Part shown: positions 38,876-50,647 of the stretch, in pieces
Position numbering within the stretch: the stretch's first letter is position 1
How the letters are laid out: each line of letters opens with the position of its first letter
Assembly (NCBI RefSeq): GCF_042453785.1
Contig: NC_091674.1
Span: 24,940,001-25,004,000, forward strand
Direction of reading: 5' to 3'
From: Malus domestica
Taxonomy: Eukaryota > Streptophyta > Magnoliopsida > Rosales > Rosaceae
DNA length: 64,000 bases
Position numbers and translations under genes: made by a program
The notes under the pieces: generated by a model
What the model saw: the letters and a program-made list of their open reading frames with translations, nothing else
Told to the model about the DNA's origin: nothing
Database searches by the model: none

Positions 38876-40687
38876 ATGGAAACCGTGGCAGTGTTTGGCG
38901 GAGCAAGTCCAAGCTTTTCCTCATCCCTACAACGCAGAAGAACCTGCAGCAGCTTATCCTCCGCCCACCGCAACTCTAACCTACGCACCCGCCACCACCA
39001 ACTATCCGCATTCCCTTCGAACCTCCATCTTTTCTCATATTTCGCAGCTCGTCCCCATGCCAAAACCCTCGCCAAACCTCGCATCTTTCTTCCCCACTTG
39101 GTTGCTTCACTGGTTTGCCTCCTACCCTCTTCATATTTTCCAAAATTGTTGAAAACCCATTGTTTGATTTTCCATTTAGTAAAAACCCAATTGGAATATT
39201 TGGGATTTTAATGGCGGCTTTGTGTTTTTTCAGGAACAAGTTGATGAGACGTACATAATGGTGAAGCCTGATGGAGTTCAGCGTGGCCTTGTAAGCTAAT
39301 TGAATTCTCTAATTTTGTATTTTTTGTTTGTTCAATTTTAAGGGTGATTGGTAGCTGGAAAACTTGGCGCAGTTATGAAATTCTGAAATTTTCGAAATTT
39401 TGGTTGTCTTCTGAAATTTTAGCTTCTGGGGTTTTGAAAAAACAAAAGCTTGAACTTTAATTTATTCCCATTAATTGACTGGGGAGGAGGAAGATCTCTC
39501 GGGTTTTCGATTTTAGCTTGGTGTTCTTAGTGTTATCCATAAATGTGATATGGGGTGAATTATTTTAGGTTGGAGAGATAATCTCAAGGTTTGAAAAGAA
39601 GGGATTCAAGCTTACTGGTTTGAAGCTCTTCCAGTGCCCCCAAGACTTGGCAGAGGTTCGTCTCTTTTCTTTTTTGCCTTATAAAAAACCCGAAATAAGC
39701 TTTCAAAAGTACATTGTGATATTCTAGTAGTTCTGTGTGGTGACTTTTTAATGCACCTACCTGATGAATTAAGCAAGAGCGGAATTTCATAATAAGCAGC
39801 TTGGAACCGAAAAAGCTTTGAGTTGTTTAGCTCAAGGCATAGAGGGTCATGAGATTCAATCTCTTATTCAGTATGATTTATGCATTCTTTGCAATCAATC
39901 TTCAGATACACGCAATTGTATTTCGTTTACAATGTTCAAGAGCATTATGTACTCATGGAAAAGTTAGTATAATTCGATTGTGTGCCCTTATGTGCGTGAG
40001 TTTTGTTGTTTCAGGAACATTATAAGGATCTCAAGGGAAAATCGTTCTTCCCTAAATTGATCGAGTACATTGTATCTGGCCCGGTTGTGTGCATGGTATG
40101 AACAAGTAATCCTAATTCTCCTCTATTCTGTCTGTGTCCCATGGATATCAATGAATCCGAGCTGTATTTTGGCCGTATTCTCGTACTACAATACTGACCA
40201 TGCTGTTGTGCTAGCAAGGCATGGGAGGGTGTTGGCGTTGTGGCAGCAGTACGGAAGTTGATTGGGGCTACAAATCCTCTACAAGCTGAACCTGGAACTA
40301 TTAGAGGGGATCTTGCTGTTCAAACAGGAAGGTTGGGCTCTTTAACGTTTTGGTAGTTGAGTACTGATGTGTGCATTAAGCTGCATCAGGTTACAAGTAA
40401 TTCTTTTATTTTCCCCTGATGGCGTGTGGATTCTAACTGGGCGAGATCTTGTATGAAAATCTTGGCAGGAATGTGGTTCATGGGAGCGACAGCCCTGAAA
40501 ACGGCAAGCGCGAAATAGGTAGGCTTGCTCTTCTTGCATCATTTACTCTTTTGTGATGGATATTTCTCGTCTTGAACCCCTCCCACTTTTCTTCCTCGTT
40601 TGCTATTTGAACTATGCAGCTCTCTGGTTCAAAGAAGGTGAATTATGTCAATGGACGCCAGCTCAAGCACCATGGTTGAGGGAGTGA
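38876..40687 (+). CDS. NDPK2: Nucleoside diphosphate kinase 2, chloroplastic
   Basis: Transfers the gamma-phosphate between nucleoside triphosphates and diphosphates. NDPK2 is the plastid (and light-signalling) isoform in plants. Seven exons: 38876-39112, 39234-39290, 39569-39655, 40015-40095, 40219-40331, 40469-40518, 40620-40687, in frame, 230 residues. Exon 1 encodes a 79-residue transit-peptide-like leader rich in Ser, Arg and His, ending [11 protein letters not shown], which recalls Arabidopsis NDPK2. The catalytic domain starts [20 protein letters not shown]. The active-site motif NVVHGSDS places the phosphorylated His at residue 196. It ends [19 protein letters not shown]. An in-frame ATG at 38810 would add 22 residues (a repeat-like Arg/Glu/Asp run); 38876 fits the family better. 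The upstream promoter space is largely transposon-derived. Confidence 0.96.
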
Positions 40688-41098
40688 TTTTCACCGAAAT
40701 GATCAGTTCTGGCAACGGACACAATTTTGAAAGAGTTTGCTGAGCCGCTATGTCTCTGTGTCGGTTATGTATGTGATCTTAGACGATTCAATAACCCGTC
40801 ATAAATTATCATGTGAAATCTGTGACTTTGAAGCTTGAAGAATTTTTTCGTATTCCTTTGGCGGTGTTGTACCTTAACATTCTTTCAAACTAGATGATGA
40901 ACTACAATATGATTCCGCATACATAAACATTATTCATCCCTCAATTGGGTATATGAAGTTACAACAATAAATCGGCTTCCAGGATCATACTCTCCATTCT
41001 TCAACAAACAATATAGATAAAGACCACAACAGATCGCCGGTGCAAAATGAAGCAAGACATGAAATCCATCTAGACGTGTCCATATCGTAAAAACCAAC
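40688..41098. other. Convergent 3' region
   Basis: 3' UTRs of NDPK2 and of the minus-strand gene that follows. No additional gene. Confidence 0.6.
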
Positions 41099-42127
41099 TC
41101 AGAGCATACATATTTGACTAGCAGGTAAAGAGTTCACGCATTCCTGTTCCGATTGTTCTGTGCTGTTAAAAGATTGGCATCCGCCAGAACTCGGAGAAAT
41201 ACCTGCATTCTCTGTCATCATCGTATCCCCAGAGAACGAGCAGCTAGCCTCTTGAGCTCTCTTAAATTTCGAAAAGAGGTAGAGAACTGAAATGTTGGTG
41301 CCTTGTTGCTGTTTCGAGGTTCCTGCAGAATGACAATCACTGAAACTCATCGAACTTCTTGGTGAGGAACAATCCGTGTCTAGTGTCATAAACTCCTCCT
41401 GTGGATAGTTGGCGGCTTCAATACAACCCGGTGAAGTGCCAGCGGAAGAAGCACAATTTGCCTCTATCTTCATTGGCTCAGAATCGGGAGAGCGTGAAGT
41501 ACAACCGGTAGTATCTGTCTCCCCTACCTCATCAGAGCATGGACCTAAATTGCGTTTAGAACCTAATTTGAGCTTCATGAGTGTAGCCTCTGCATCAAAG
41601 AAAAGGGAAATTAATGACAACAATCGTGTTCGTGGCCTAGCAGATAGTTACCCAAGTGAAATTTTGTTCCAAACAATACACTAAGCATTCTTGCTTGCCC
41701 GAAAATGAGTGAACTTTACGGGACAAACTCCGAACCATTGATGAACTTGCTCCCCCGAAAAGAAAATAAATCGAATTGAGTAGGGAAAATAACGAAGTGG
41801 GAGAACATACAATACTGTATATCTGCCAAAGTTAAGGGGTTGCAACACGAAAAAAGATGTCAGTGAAGCAAATTATCAAACAGTTGGCAGGCTAAAATAA
41901 ACTGTGCCCACAAGCAAGCGCGACGGAAAAAATTGTCGCCAAAACATTCGAAATCTGGAGTTGCTTAGCGAATAAGTTCAACAAAAAAAGAAGAAGAAAA
42001 GAGTAATAAGAGGATAAACAGCGTGTGTGTTACCGTAGATAGAGAGAGAATCGTCTTTGAAAATCTTGGAAGGCGGTCTCTCCAAGCTTTCCGCCGGACA
42101 AGAAGACGCTCTTATCTTCCCAAACAT
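41099..42127 (-). CDS. Unrecognised 194-aa Ser-rich protein, two exons
   Basis: Exon 1 is 42127-42034 and exon 2 is 41589-41099, joined across a GT-AG intron of 444 bp in phase 1, giving SLSIYEATLMKLKLGSKRN across the junction. The N-terminus (MFGKIRASSCPAESLERPPS) is basic. Residues about 30-45 form a short amphipathic helix. The remainder is Ser/Thr/Cys-rich, acidic and low in order (FMTLDTDCSSPRSSMSFSD), except for a hydrophobic-basic patch SVLYLFSKFKRAQEA near residue 140. No signal peptide, membrane span or catalytic motif. I do not recognise a family. Exon 1 sits behind a (CT)n leader, as in other plant genes here, which supports a real promoter. A possible 12-base micro-exon between the two was rejected because it would create a stop. 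Confidence 0.75.
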
Positions 42128-42152
42128 CTCTCTCTCTCTCTCTCTCTCTCAG
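42128..42152. repeat. (CT)n tract in the leader of the minus-strand gene
   Basis: About 12 CT units directly upstream of the ATG at 42127; on the gene's own strand it reads as GA repeats. Confidence 0.85.
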
Positions 42153-43041
42153 ATCTGAATCGGGGTCTTTCACTTTGAGGAGAGACAAAAAAGGGCAGGG
42201 CGCGGCAAAAACTGAGAGTGATGGCGGGAAGCGTGCTTTGAACTCTTTCATTTTGTGGCGGGCCGAATAGTGGCCTGCGTTGACTGGGCCAGACCTTTGC
42301 ATTTTTTTTATATTTTAAAACAAGAACATTGAAAGGTGGGAATCCGACGTGACAAAAGATCTCTCGTTTAAAAGTAAACAATTTGCGAATTTGTTTTTGT
42401 TTTAGAAGAAGATAAATCAAAGTAGAACTGTTTTTTTTATAGTTTTATGATTTAGGTTAACTACGGTAGTGGTCCTTAAACTTGTACTTGTGTTACATTT
42501 TGGTGTTTCAATTCAGTTTGTAAAGTACATAGCCTTTCCAATATTTGAGAGCTAATATGATCAAAACAGATGGAAGTGGGACATAATGACTCAAGTGAGA
42601 CACGTGACGTAATTGGAGGTCCATAGACTTTATACAGTTTCCTTTGATTCAATATGAGTATGAGAATCTATGTTGTAGCCGACTATTTGGATTCAAATTG
42701 GTGCAAAAAAGTCTAATAGAAAGAGGTTTTGAATTGTTCAAGACGTTTTAGGATTGAAACACGGTTTCCATTATAGTTTTTGCACTCATTGTTGGACAAG
42801 GATTTCTAGTCATTGTTCCATCCAGATTCTAATAGGAAAGGCAAGTGGATTGAACGTGTATATATAGTAAGCCTCTGCTCTCACAAAACACACACTCTAT
42901 ATTGAAATCAAAGGCTTATTATTGATTTGAGCATTACGGTTTTGTCAGGGAGGAGAAGGTTAATTCCAATACAAATATTACTCGAGTAGTTTCTACGGTG
43001 GCACTTGGGGCAAACCAGAAATTCCTCAAGAGTAGAAATAC
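42153..43041. other. Upstream region and unassigned intergenic DNA
   Basis: The first about 150 bases are the probable promoter and 5' UTR of the minus-strand gene. The rest has no gene support. Confidence 0.45.
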
Positions 43042-43164
43042 CTGTGCAACTGAGGCAGAGCCGAGAGGATCCACATCGAGTCTTCCAAACACTTCACCAA
43101 CATTTCGACCCAACTCCATCTCCAACATAAGTTGAACAGCATCAAATGGGGCTGCTGGAGGTTG
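43042..43164 (-). pseudogene. ABC1/ADCK-type kinase exon remnant
   Basis: The minus strand encodes about 41 residues, APFDAVQLMLEMELGRNVGE then VFGRLDVDPLGSASVAQ. This matches the ABC1 (AarF/UbiB) kinase-like block 'ELGxxxxEVFxxxDxxPxGSASxAQVH'. The frame stops at TGA just upstream, and at the downstream end CAG|GTATTT falls where the family often has an intron. No neighbouring exons are recognisable, so this looks like a genomic scrap, not a retrocopy. It is not a functional gene. Confidence 0.7.
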
Positions 43165-45180
43165 TCACACAATGTACAAGCCTTTTCACACACGTTGCAA
43201 CCAAGCTTAGGAAGTTTAGAAGCCTACAAAAGCGACTGCCGTAGAGGCAGCAAGGGTTATTCTCTCCCAAATTATCTGTAACAAGGCTCTTATGCCTCCC
43301 CGATGTAATATGTCTATGCATACTCAAATACACCACAATATACTACAATAGATGTAGTCCGATTATGAGTGAACTACTATAGTTCTATTCTATGTGTACC
43401 AAGCTTAGATTGCTCTCCGACTTAGACCCACGCGAAGTCCTAGTTCGCCGTCTAAAAACAAGAAGTCAATAAAGCGTGACACAGAAGAATGTGTAGATAT
43501 TGATTTCGGTGAAATAAATGTTCACCAACACATTAAATTTCGACATGTTAGGACTTACATGGCATGCAACATGTGTCTCACAAATTGTACACATGGCATG
43601 TTACTCATCAAAACCGAATGAGTCACTAAGTGCGTCACACGACGACATTTGGCAAAAAATAGTTAAAGAATTATCTTTATTAGTTCTTTAATTAATTTTA
43701 ATTTAAATCAAACAAATTAATAGATGAAGTCAAATCACGAAACAAGTCTAAAATTAAGTTCTGGTTTTTTTCATCAATCAATCAAGTCTACAATCAAAGC
43801 CGAATCCATCGTAGGCAAGGCTTGGAAAGTCTACAACTATAAGGCTCTAAGACAAAGAAAAGGGTTCAGAAAATTATTCCAACACCCAAATGTTGAAGCT
43901 CTCAAATTCCCAAGCTCCCAAATTCCCAAACACTCAGAAGGCTCAGAAAACTCTCTGCGTTCTTCACCAAACCTTTGAAGAATCATCAAGCACCACCACA
44001 TGTGTCGATTCTTCCATCACCACATGCCAAAACCTTGCGACATCCGTTCATTTAAGATTAAGTCATCGCGACCCTTGGATCAACAATTCTACACATACTT
44101 TTCAACTTCGGAGATCGAATTAGAGGATTCAAACATTCTAAATTGAGATTGTAAACCCTAATAATAATTTGTACGTGTGTTCTTCTTTGATTTGTCATAA
44201 TAATTTCGTGTTTACAAAGTGAAAATCGTAAAATTAAAATAAAAGATTTAATTTCCTATGCCTACTGCCCAGTCAAGAATCAGAGAACAAGAATTACAGA
44301 AGCCTTTCAAGAAGTAAACCCAAGCCTTAGCAACACAATATGATAAAATCCACCCCAAAACAACTCCAGCAAGAGAAAATAAGCAATTAAACCTAGAGAT
44401 ATATTAAAATACTTTAAACAGTGGACGCTTTATATGAACTATTGATTAATTAATTTATTTTTAATAAACATTGAACAGTGGATGTGCTCCTTCTGAAGCT
44501 CTGACCCTATTTCTCCTTCATCAAATCTTCTGTCAAACTCCCTTCACCTCACGTGCCACCTCCAAATTTTCGACACATGTACGGTAACTTTAACACCCAC
44601 TTTAAGTGTCTCCGGCATCAAATCTTTTGTCAAACTCCGTGTACCTCACGTGCCACCTCCCATTTTCGATACCTGTAAGCTAACCTTAACACCCACTTAA
44701 CTTCAACTCGACACTTTTTTGGGACGTTTGTTTGCCCTCACCAAGTGGGACTGAATTGGACTGGACTGGGTTAGCTGTTAGTCCAATACCATGTTTGTTC
44801 CAAGTTGGGACTAACATTAATAAGATTAAAGGGGACTAGCATGGACAAAACATTTCACTAAGAGGTCTTAGCGAGACCCCCCAATAACCATGGGACTAAC
44901 TAAGACAATCATCTCTCGTTCTCGTCATGCTCAATATAATATTAAATAATACCATGTTTGTTCCAAGTTGGGACTAACATTAAATAATATAATATTAGAA
45001 TTTGTTATTATCCAATTTCTTAGTCCAACACTGCACCAAACGCTTCACTAAGTTAGTCCAGCTTAGTCTAGTCTAAGCCAGTTCAGCTTAGTCCTTGAAG
45101 CTTCGTCCTATGTAATCTCCATAACTGGACGGAAGAGCCCTCTTTGGATCCATTTCGTGAGAATCTTAGGATTACATTCG
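43165..45180. other. Intergenic, repeat-like
   Basis: The frame 43724-43978 (MKSNHETSLKLS...) is Ser/Lys-rich, without family resemblance and probably inside a transposon remnant. About 44720-45110 holds repeated 'ccatgtttgttccaagttgg' and 'gggactaacatt' phrases (twice), like a decayed MITE. No supported gene. Confidence 0.35.
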
Positions 45181-45316
45181 AGTCGTTCATCGTATATGTA
45201 CAGTCAGTTTTCATCAGGTACTATTTATGTTTAATTTTAAATAAAATCTAGTCGTTCATTGTATATTGTACAGTCAGTTTTCGTCAGGTATTATTTATGT
45301 TTAATTTTAAATAAAA
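45181..45316. repeat. Two-copy tandem duplication, about 67 bp each
   Basis: Copy 1 (45181-45246) and copy 2 (45250-45316) both read 'agtcgttcat...', 'cagtcagttttc', 'tttatgtttaattttaaata', with about five differences. Confidence 0.85.
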
Positions 45317-45634
45317 AAAGTCAAATAATTTCTTATTACACGATGCATGATAAATAATTAAAATGTGAAGATATCTAAGATTCCTACAATTTGGATGCGG
45401 AATCCAAATCCCAACTGGACTGCCGTCTATAATTTTAAATTGAGTAAGTAGTTGGGAAAATCTTCAGGAGATTTGAAGCCCATGCATGCATCCGATCTTG
45501 AGTATACATGTAATGAATAACATTGATGGAGATACCCATTCTCCAAGTCATGTAAATAATTGTTTAACTGGAACTACTAGCGAAGTCAAGAATCATCAGG
45601 GCATGGCCAAAATTTGAAAGGATAAAATTTTATA

Positions 45635-45819
45635 AGTTTGGCCACATTCGATAAGTTAAATTTGATAAATTCATATGAACATAATTTAATTCAGACAAAG
45701 GTTATCCCTTATTCGAATCGAATATTAGCACTTGTAGTTTGGTCACATATGGTTAAACTTGATAAATTAATATGAACATAAATTAATTCAGATAAAGGTT
45801 ATCCCTATTCGAATATTAG
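45635..45819. repeat. Two-copy imperfect tandem duplication, about 90 bp each
   Basis: Both copies carry 'agtttggccaca' or 'agtttggtcaca', 'cttgataaatt' or 'tttgataaatt', 'atatgaacataa', 'aaaggttatccc' and 'attcgaat...atattag'. Confidence 0.75.
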
Positions 45820-46372
45820 TCTGTACATAGATCTTCTTTAGTGTATAGAACCATTTTAAATAAAGTAAACTGGAAACTGTAAATTGTGAGTTCGTCTTGG
45901 CTAGGATGTCTGTCTTGATTCTTGATTCTCATCGTGTACATGAGTCTAATTGGTGATTTCCGTTCTCAATTTAGTGTAAGTCTTTAGTTTGTATCGTGCG
46001 CGTGATCATATCTCGCTAAAAGTGATGTGACTTCACTTGTAAGCAATAATTTATTTTACTATTTGGTTTATCTTTTTTCTTTGTTTATTTCTTGATTATA
46101 CCGTGTTATTTATTTATTTGTTTGTTATTAAGAACCGGAGCTTAGTATGCACCAAATTTTTTTTTTAACAAAAGCATGCACCAAAATTTTAAATTAGTAG
46201 ATTCTTTTGACTTTTTGATCAAATAAAAAGAATTTAGATCATTCACTCTTTGCGTATCATACACTGAAATATGATAGAATTTTCAATTTACAGTTATGCA
46301 GATATTGACAACATTTTTTTCTTAAAAAAAAAAAAAAAAAAAGACCAACTGGTGGTTTCGTCAGGATTGTCC
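45820..46372. other. AT-rich intergenic
   Basis: Contains a long A run at 46323-46342 beside the TRIM insertion. Nothing else seen. Confidence 0.5.
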
Positions 46373-46626
46373 TGTTGGAAAATTTTAGATTTATTTTAAT
46401 GTTTGGTATTTTGGGCTTAGCCCGTTAGTATTAGGGTTTCGTTTCCTTGCCTATTAGAATTCGGTTAGTTTTATATATATATGGTACTTTGTAACTCTAT
46501 AGAATAACAAGTTATTCACAATGTAGTCTCTTAGGTTTTTTGTAGCCGTTCCGGCATTCTCGTTTGTTTAATAATATTTCTATTATTCTTGTTAGTCTTG
46601 TTCATTGCGCACTCTGATATTCAACT
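46373..46626 (+). repeat. TRIM left LTR
   Basis: About 254 bp. Differs from the right LTR by roughly a dozen substitutions and small indels by eye (such as 'cccgttagtatt' versus 'cccgttagcatt'). Confidence 0.9.
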
Positions 46627-46638
46627 TGGTATCAGAGC
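46627..46638 (+). other. TRIM primer-binding site
   Basis: TGGTATCAGAGC, the standard plant initiator Met-tRNA complement, directly after the LTR. Confidence 0.9.
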
Positions 46639-47018
46639 GGGTTCGATCCTTAGGGTTCAATCCGTTCTCGTTGGTATCAATTTGTTTGCCTTTGTCGTCG
46701 TTCGTTTTAGGTTTGTTAGTTGGTATTGATTGTTTGCAAGGAAAAGAAAAATGAAAGAGAAAAAAAAAAGGTTTTGCTTGCAGAGGAGAAGATCCCCTAG
46801 CAAATAAAAAAGGGGAAGAAGGAGAAAAGAAGAGAAAAAAAAAACCACGGAAAGGAAAAAGAAGGAAGAAGGTGCGATGTTGCACTTCTTCGCCCATAAG
46901 AAGAGAGAAAAAAGAAGGAAAAAGAAAAAAAAATTGTTTGGAGTTTTTGAGGCCCCCACATTGGCAAAGAAAAAATATGTTTTTTTTTTTTGTTTGCTCT
47001 GGTTTGTTTGAAAGCTCG

Positions 47019-47153
47019 CAATTGGCATTGGCATCGGTATTGATATTGATATTGGTATTGGTATTGGTATTGGCATTGGCATTGGTATGGGTATTGGCAT
47101 TGGCATTGGCATCGATATCGGTATCGATATCGGTATCGGCATCGGCACTGGAA
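47019..47153. repeat. Hexanucleotide (GGTATT/GGCATT/GATATC) repeat inside the TRIM
   Basis: About 22 units of a degenerate 6-bp motif in one uninterrupted block. It creates long artefactual open frames on both strands (alternating Ile/Pro/Met on minus, Leu/Val/Ala on plus). Confidence 0.92.
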
Positions 47154-47222
47154 TTTGGAGTCTTGCATCCACATCTACTTTGGCAGACCCATATCGTGTA
47201 CCGCCATGAGTTTGACGGGAGG

Positions 47223-47474
47223 TGTTGGAAAATTTTAGATTTATTTTAATGTTTGGTATTTTGGGCTTGGCCCGTTAGCATTAGGGTTTCGTTTCCTTGC
47301 CTATTAGGGTTAGGTTAGTTTTCTATATATATGGTACTTTGTAACTCTAGAATAACAAGTTATTCACAATGTAGTCTCTTTGGTTTTTTGTAGCCGTTCC
47401 GGCATTCTCGTTTGTTTAATAATATTTCTATTATTTTTGTTAGCTTTGTTCGTTGCGCACTCTGATATTCAACT
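47223..47474 (+). repeat. TRIM right LTR
   Basis: About 252 bp, the partner of 46373-46626. Confidence 0.9.
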
Positions 47475-48524
47475 AGTCCATCCTTTCGAGAGTCGGAAAG
47501 ACTCACAGAGGCATTTCAGCCTCTCCTTGACCACCATTATGCGATTCACCAGCATCATGAGTCAAATTAAAACGTGTTGTATAAAATACGGGCCTGTAAA
47601 TCGTCTCCAACCATTGACCACCCCGTGGTTACATGTTGACAACATTTGAAAAGTACTAGTTATGCACGAGAATTTCTGCACATTTTGTTTCGCCTCTAAC
47701 TTCAGATGCTCTCTTAATTTATTTTTTTTATTCTCCAATGAATAATATTGTTTATGAAAATTTTTATACGATCATAGTATTATTTAAGAGTATTTTGTAG
47801 ATTGGATAAGATTTGTTCGAGACTGCTTTTGAAAAATAGATCTGTAATTAAGTGTTCTCCGTTGGTTAGGGTTCATCGACTTGACCGAAATTTTGTTTTG
47901 TAAGACTTATAAAAGGGGGAAACTTTGTGGTATATTTTACAGAAAGAAGAGTACCAGTACCTTTTTTTTCTTCCAATGAACTATTAGATAATTAGTGGAC
48001 GACATGAATTTATCGTCATTAATTTTTGGACTCTGTACTTTCACATTAAGATATTACAACATGACCAGAAAATTCAAGATTTCACTTAAACTTAGTACCA
48101 AATATTCATGGAAATTTGCTGTGTTTTGACTCACCCAAATCCTCAGTAAATCACAAAACCATGAAATAGTATTAAGAATTGCTGAGAAAACTTCTAACCA
48201 AACGACATCGAGCTGGAAAATGAAGGGGTTATTTTTCGTGATCAATTAATGCATGTTAAATGTACAAAAAGATTGTTTAGTATTTCTTTGCATGCAGATC
48301 CTCTGTATTTATGTCCTCCCCAAGTTTTCTAATATGATTCAGTGTTTTTTAAGTCGTTGAATATTTTTTTAATTAAAATTCAATAATTAAGATTTAGCGA
48401 TCAAAACTTAATAACTTAATGGACACTCCATGTAAAAGTGTACAATTATAGATGCGTAGCTAGCTGAAGAAAAAAAATTCACACAAAACACAAACAGGTC
48501 GATCAAATTAAGAAGAACAAAGAG
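47475..48524. other. Intergenic upstream of the P450 pseudogene
   Basis: AT-rich. No gene or clear promoter element. Confidence 0.45.
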
Positions 48525-49496
48525 ATGCTGAAGCTTGATAACCTCCTGCCAATAATGCAGGAGCTGATCAATATTGAATCCTTCTCAAGCTTGTTGCACC
48601 AACGTCCTAATTTTTTCTTCACACTCAGACTAGTACTTCTTGTTAGTTTGATCATCATCCTATGCAAATATTTCTCCACTACTAGTATTAATTCACCTCC
48701 TTCTCCACCAAAACTCCCCATCATTGGAAACCTTCACCAACTAGGCTTGCGCCCATATCGCTCGCTTCATGCCTTATCCCGTTGCCATGGCCCTCTTATG
48801 CTTCTCCACTTCGGAAGTGTCCCCGTCCTCATTGTCTATCCGCTGAGACTGCCCGGTAGGTCTTGAAAACTCATGATCTCATATTCTGCAACCGGCCCAA
48901 GATCACTGTCTTCGGGAAGCTTTTATACAATTACAAAGACATGTCAGCCGCACCTTACGGAGAGTACTGGAGGCAGATGAAGAGTTTGACTGTTTTGCAT
49001 CTGCTGAACAATGAAAGGGTTCGCTCTTTTCGTTCGGTGAGAGAAGAGGAAATAAAACTCATGATCAACAACATAAATAAGCAGTCATTGTCATCATCAT
49101 CAAAGGAAGTCAATTTAAGCAAAATGTTTACGACGCTTACGAATGACGTGATCTCTAGAGTGGCTTTCGGGAGGAAGTACAGTGATGGAGAAGATGGGAG
49201 GATGTATAGGGAACTTGTGGCGGAGTTCATGGAGTTACTGGGAAGTGTCTATATCGGGGACTATATCCCATCACTTGCTTGGTTGAGCCGTGTCAACGGT
49301 ATGGATGCAAGATTGGACAAGGTGGCTAAGAAGTTTGATCATTTTTTAGAGAAAGTTGTTCAAGACCATGTGGTGGATCATATCTCTAATGTGGATAGCA
49401 ACAAGGATCAAAAGGATTTTGTGGACTTTCTGTGTTGGATTCAGAAAGAAAACTTGATTAGTTTTCCTATTGAAACAGTTACCATATCATGGTAAG

Positions 49497-49566
<70 letters not shown>

Positions 49567-50647
49567 CCTCTCTCTCTCTCTCATCTTGAGTTGTTGAACT
49601 TGAAAATTTTAGGGCTTTTCACGTGTAAGTAACTGACAACTTTACACTTTAGAGGTAAACACTTCAACTCCAATACGTTATAAAAACACACTTGAATTTT
49701 TTTTCCTCTAATTGGGTTCCTTAAATTTTTTGTTGAAAACTTAAAGTTGTTAAGAGTGTCTTTGTTAATTACTGAATTGTTACGACCACCTGAGAAGCTG
49801 AAAGGCAGTCAGGGTATCACATTAATTAGATAGCATATTATCTATAGTTTGCGTATTAAGATTAGCTATAGGTTATTTTTTCTATTAGGATTTTGAACCC
49901 AGGACGTAGTCTACTACCCGTCACCTTACATGCCCTCATAGCTATCCACAGTGGCTTAAGATTCGCTATAGGCTAATTTAAGAGGTTCTGTATTACTAGG
50001 TGACCATTAATTTACTTCGATTTTTGCAGGATGTGTTTGCTGCTGGAACTGATACATACTCAGTCATAGTCTGGGCAATGTCTGAGCTTTTAAGACATCC
50101 AATGATGATGAAGAAATTGCAAAATGAGGTGAGGGGGATTGTTGGAAACAGAAAGGAGATAATAACAGAAGACGATTTGGTTGAAATGCATTATCTCAAG
50201 GCAGTGATCAAGGAGACTCTTCGCTTATATCCTATTCTTCCAATACTAATCCCCAGAATATTAACCCAAGATGTGAAAATAAATGGCTACGACATCAAAG
50301 CTAACACACAAGTTATAGTCAATCTGTGGGGCATTGCAAGAGACCCAAACTATTACAGCAAGCCGGATGAGTTTGAACCAGAGAGGTTCGTGAATAGCGG
50401 AATAAATTATAAAGGGAATGACTTCCACTACCTTCCGTACGGATCTGGCAGGAGGAGCTGCCCAGCAATTCAGTTTACCACAGTTATTATTGAGCTTGCT
50501 TTGGCAAATGTAGTGCAGAAGTACGATTGGAAATTGCCAACATGATCAGCTGGAGGTTTAGATATGACTGAATCCAAGGGTTTAACCATGCGCAAAAAAT
50601 CTCCTCTTACCGCCATCGCTGTTCCACATCGGTCATCAGCTTGCTAG
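48525..50647 (+). pseudogene. CYP71-like cytochrome P450, disrupted
   Basis: Recognisable along nearly its full length. A membrane anchor ([20 protein letters not shown]) is followed by the proline hinge [17 protein letters not shown], then the C-helix WRQMK. After the intron come the I-helix AGTDTYS, the ExxR motif KETLR, PERF (EFEPERF), and the haem-binding loop YGSGRRSCPA with its cysteine. Lesions: a frame loss near 48836; an in-frame TAG at 48857-48859 where the family has a sense codon before VLKTHD; a disturbed exon-1/intron junction near 49492, where the usual residues before the I-helix are missing and phase does not carry over; and TGA at 50543-50545 after DWKLP, with the normal C-terminal codons continuing to TAG at 50645-50647. 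The haem loop also has Ala where Gly is usual. By family it would be an ER monooxygenase, but this copy cannot make an intact one. Confidence 0.92.
49498..49582. repeat. (CT)n microsatellite at the start of the P450 intron
   Basis: About 85 bp of CT repeats with two CCCT interruptions, beginning right after the GTAAGC donor. Confidence 0.97.

Larger units (their letters stand above)
46373..47474 (+). mobile_element. TRIM-type LTR retrotransposon, complete
   Basis: A 1.1-kb element: left LTR 46373-46626, right LTR 47223-47474, and 596 bp between them. LTRs start TGTTGGAAAATT and end CTGATATTCAACT. The primer-binding site TGGTATCAGAGC (46627-46638), complementary to initiator Met-tRNA, follows the left LTR. 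A purine-rich tract TTTGACGGGAGG precedes the right LTR. Flanks TGTCC and AGTCC are a near-match 5-bp target duplication. The interior has no gag or pol, only A/G-rich sequence and a hexamer repeat, as expected of a TRIM that depends on another element's enzymes. Confidence 0.93.

Noticed and set aside
41820-41831. A 12-base micro-exon in the minus-strand gene intron
   Set aside because: It has plausible borders, but including it creates an in-frame TAG with the next exon; direct joining of the two larger exons keeps the frame open.
46657-47172. 171-aa and 125-aa open frames on the minus strand
   Set aside because: They are translations of the hexanucleotide repeat and an A/G-rich stretch in the TRIM, not proteins.
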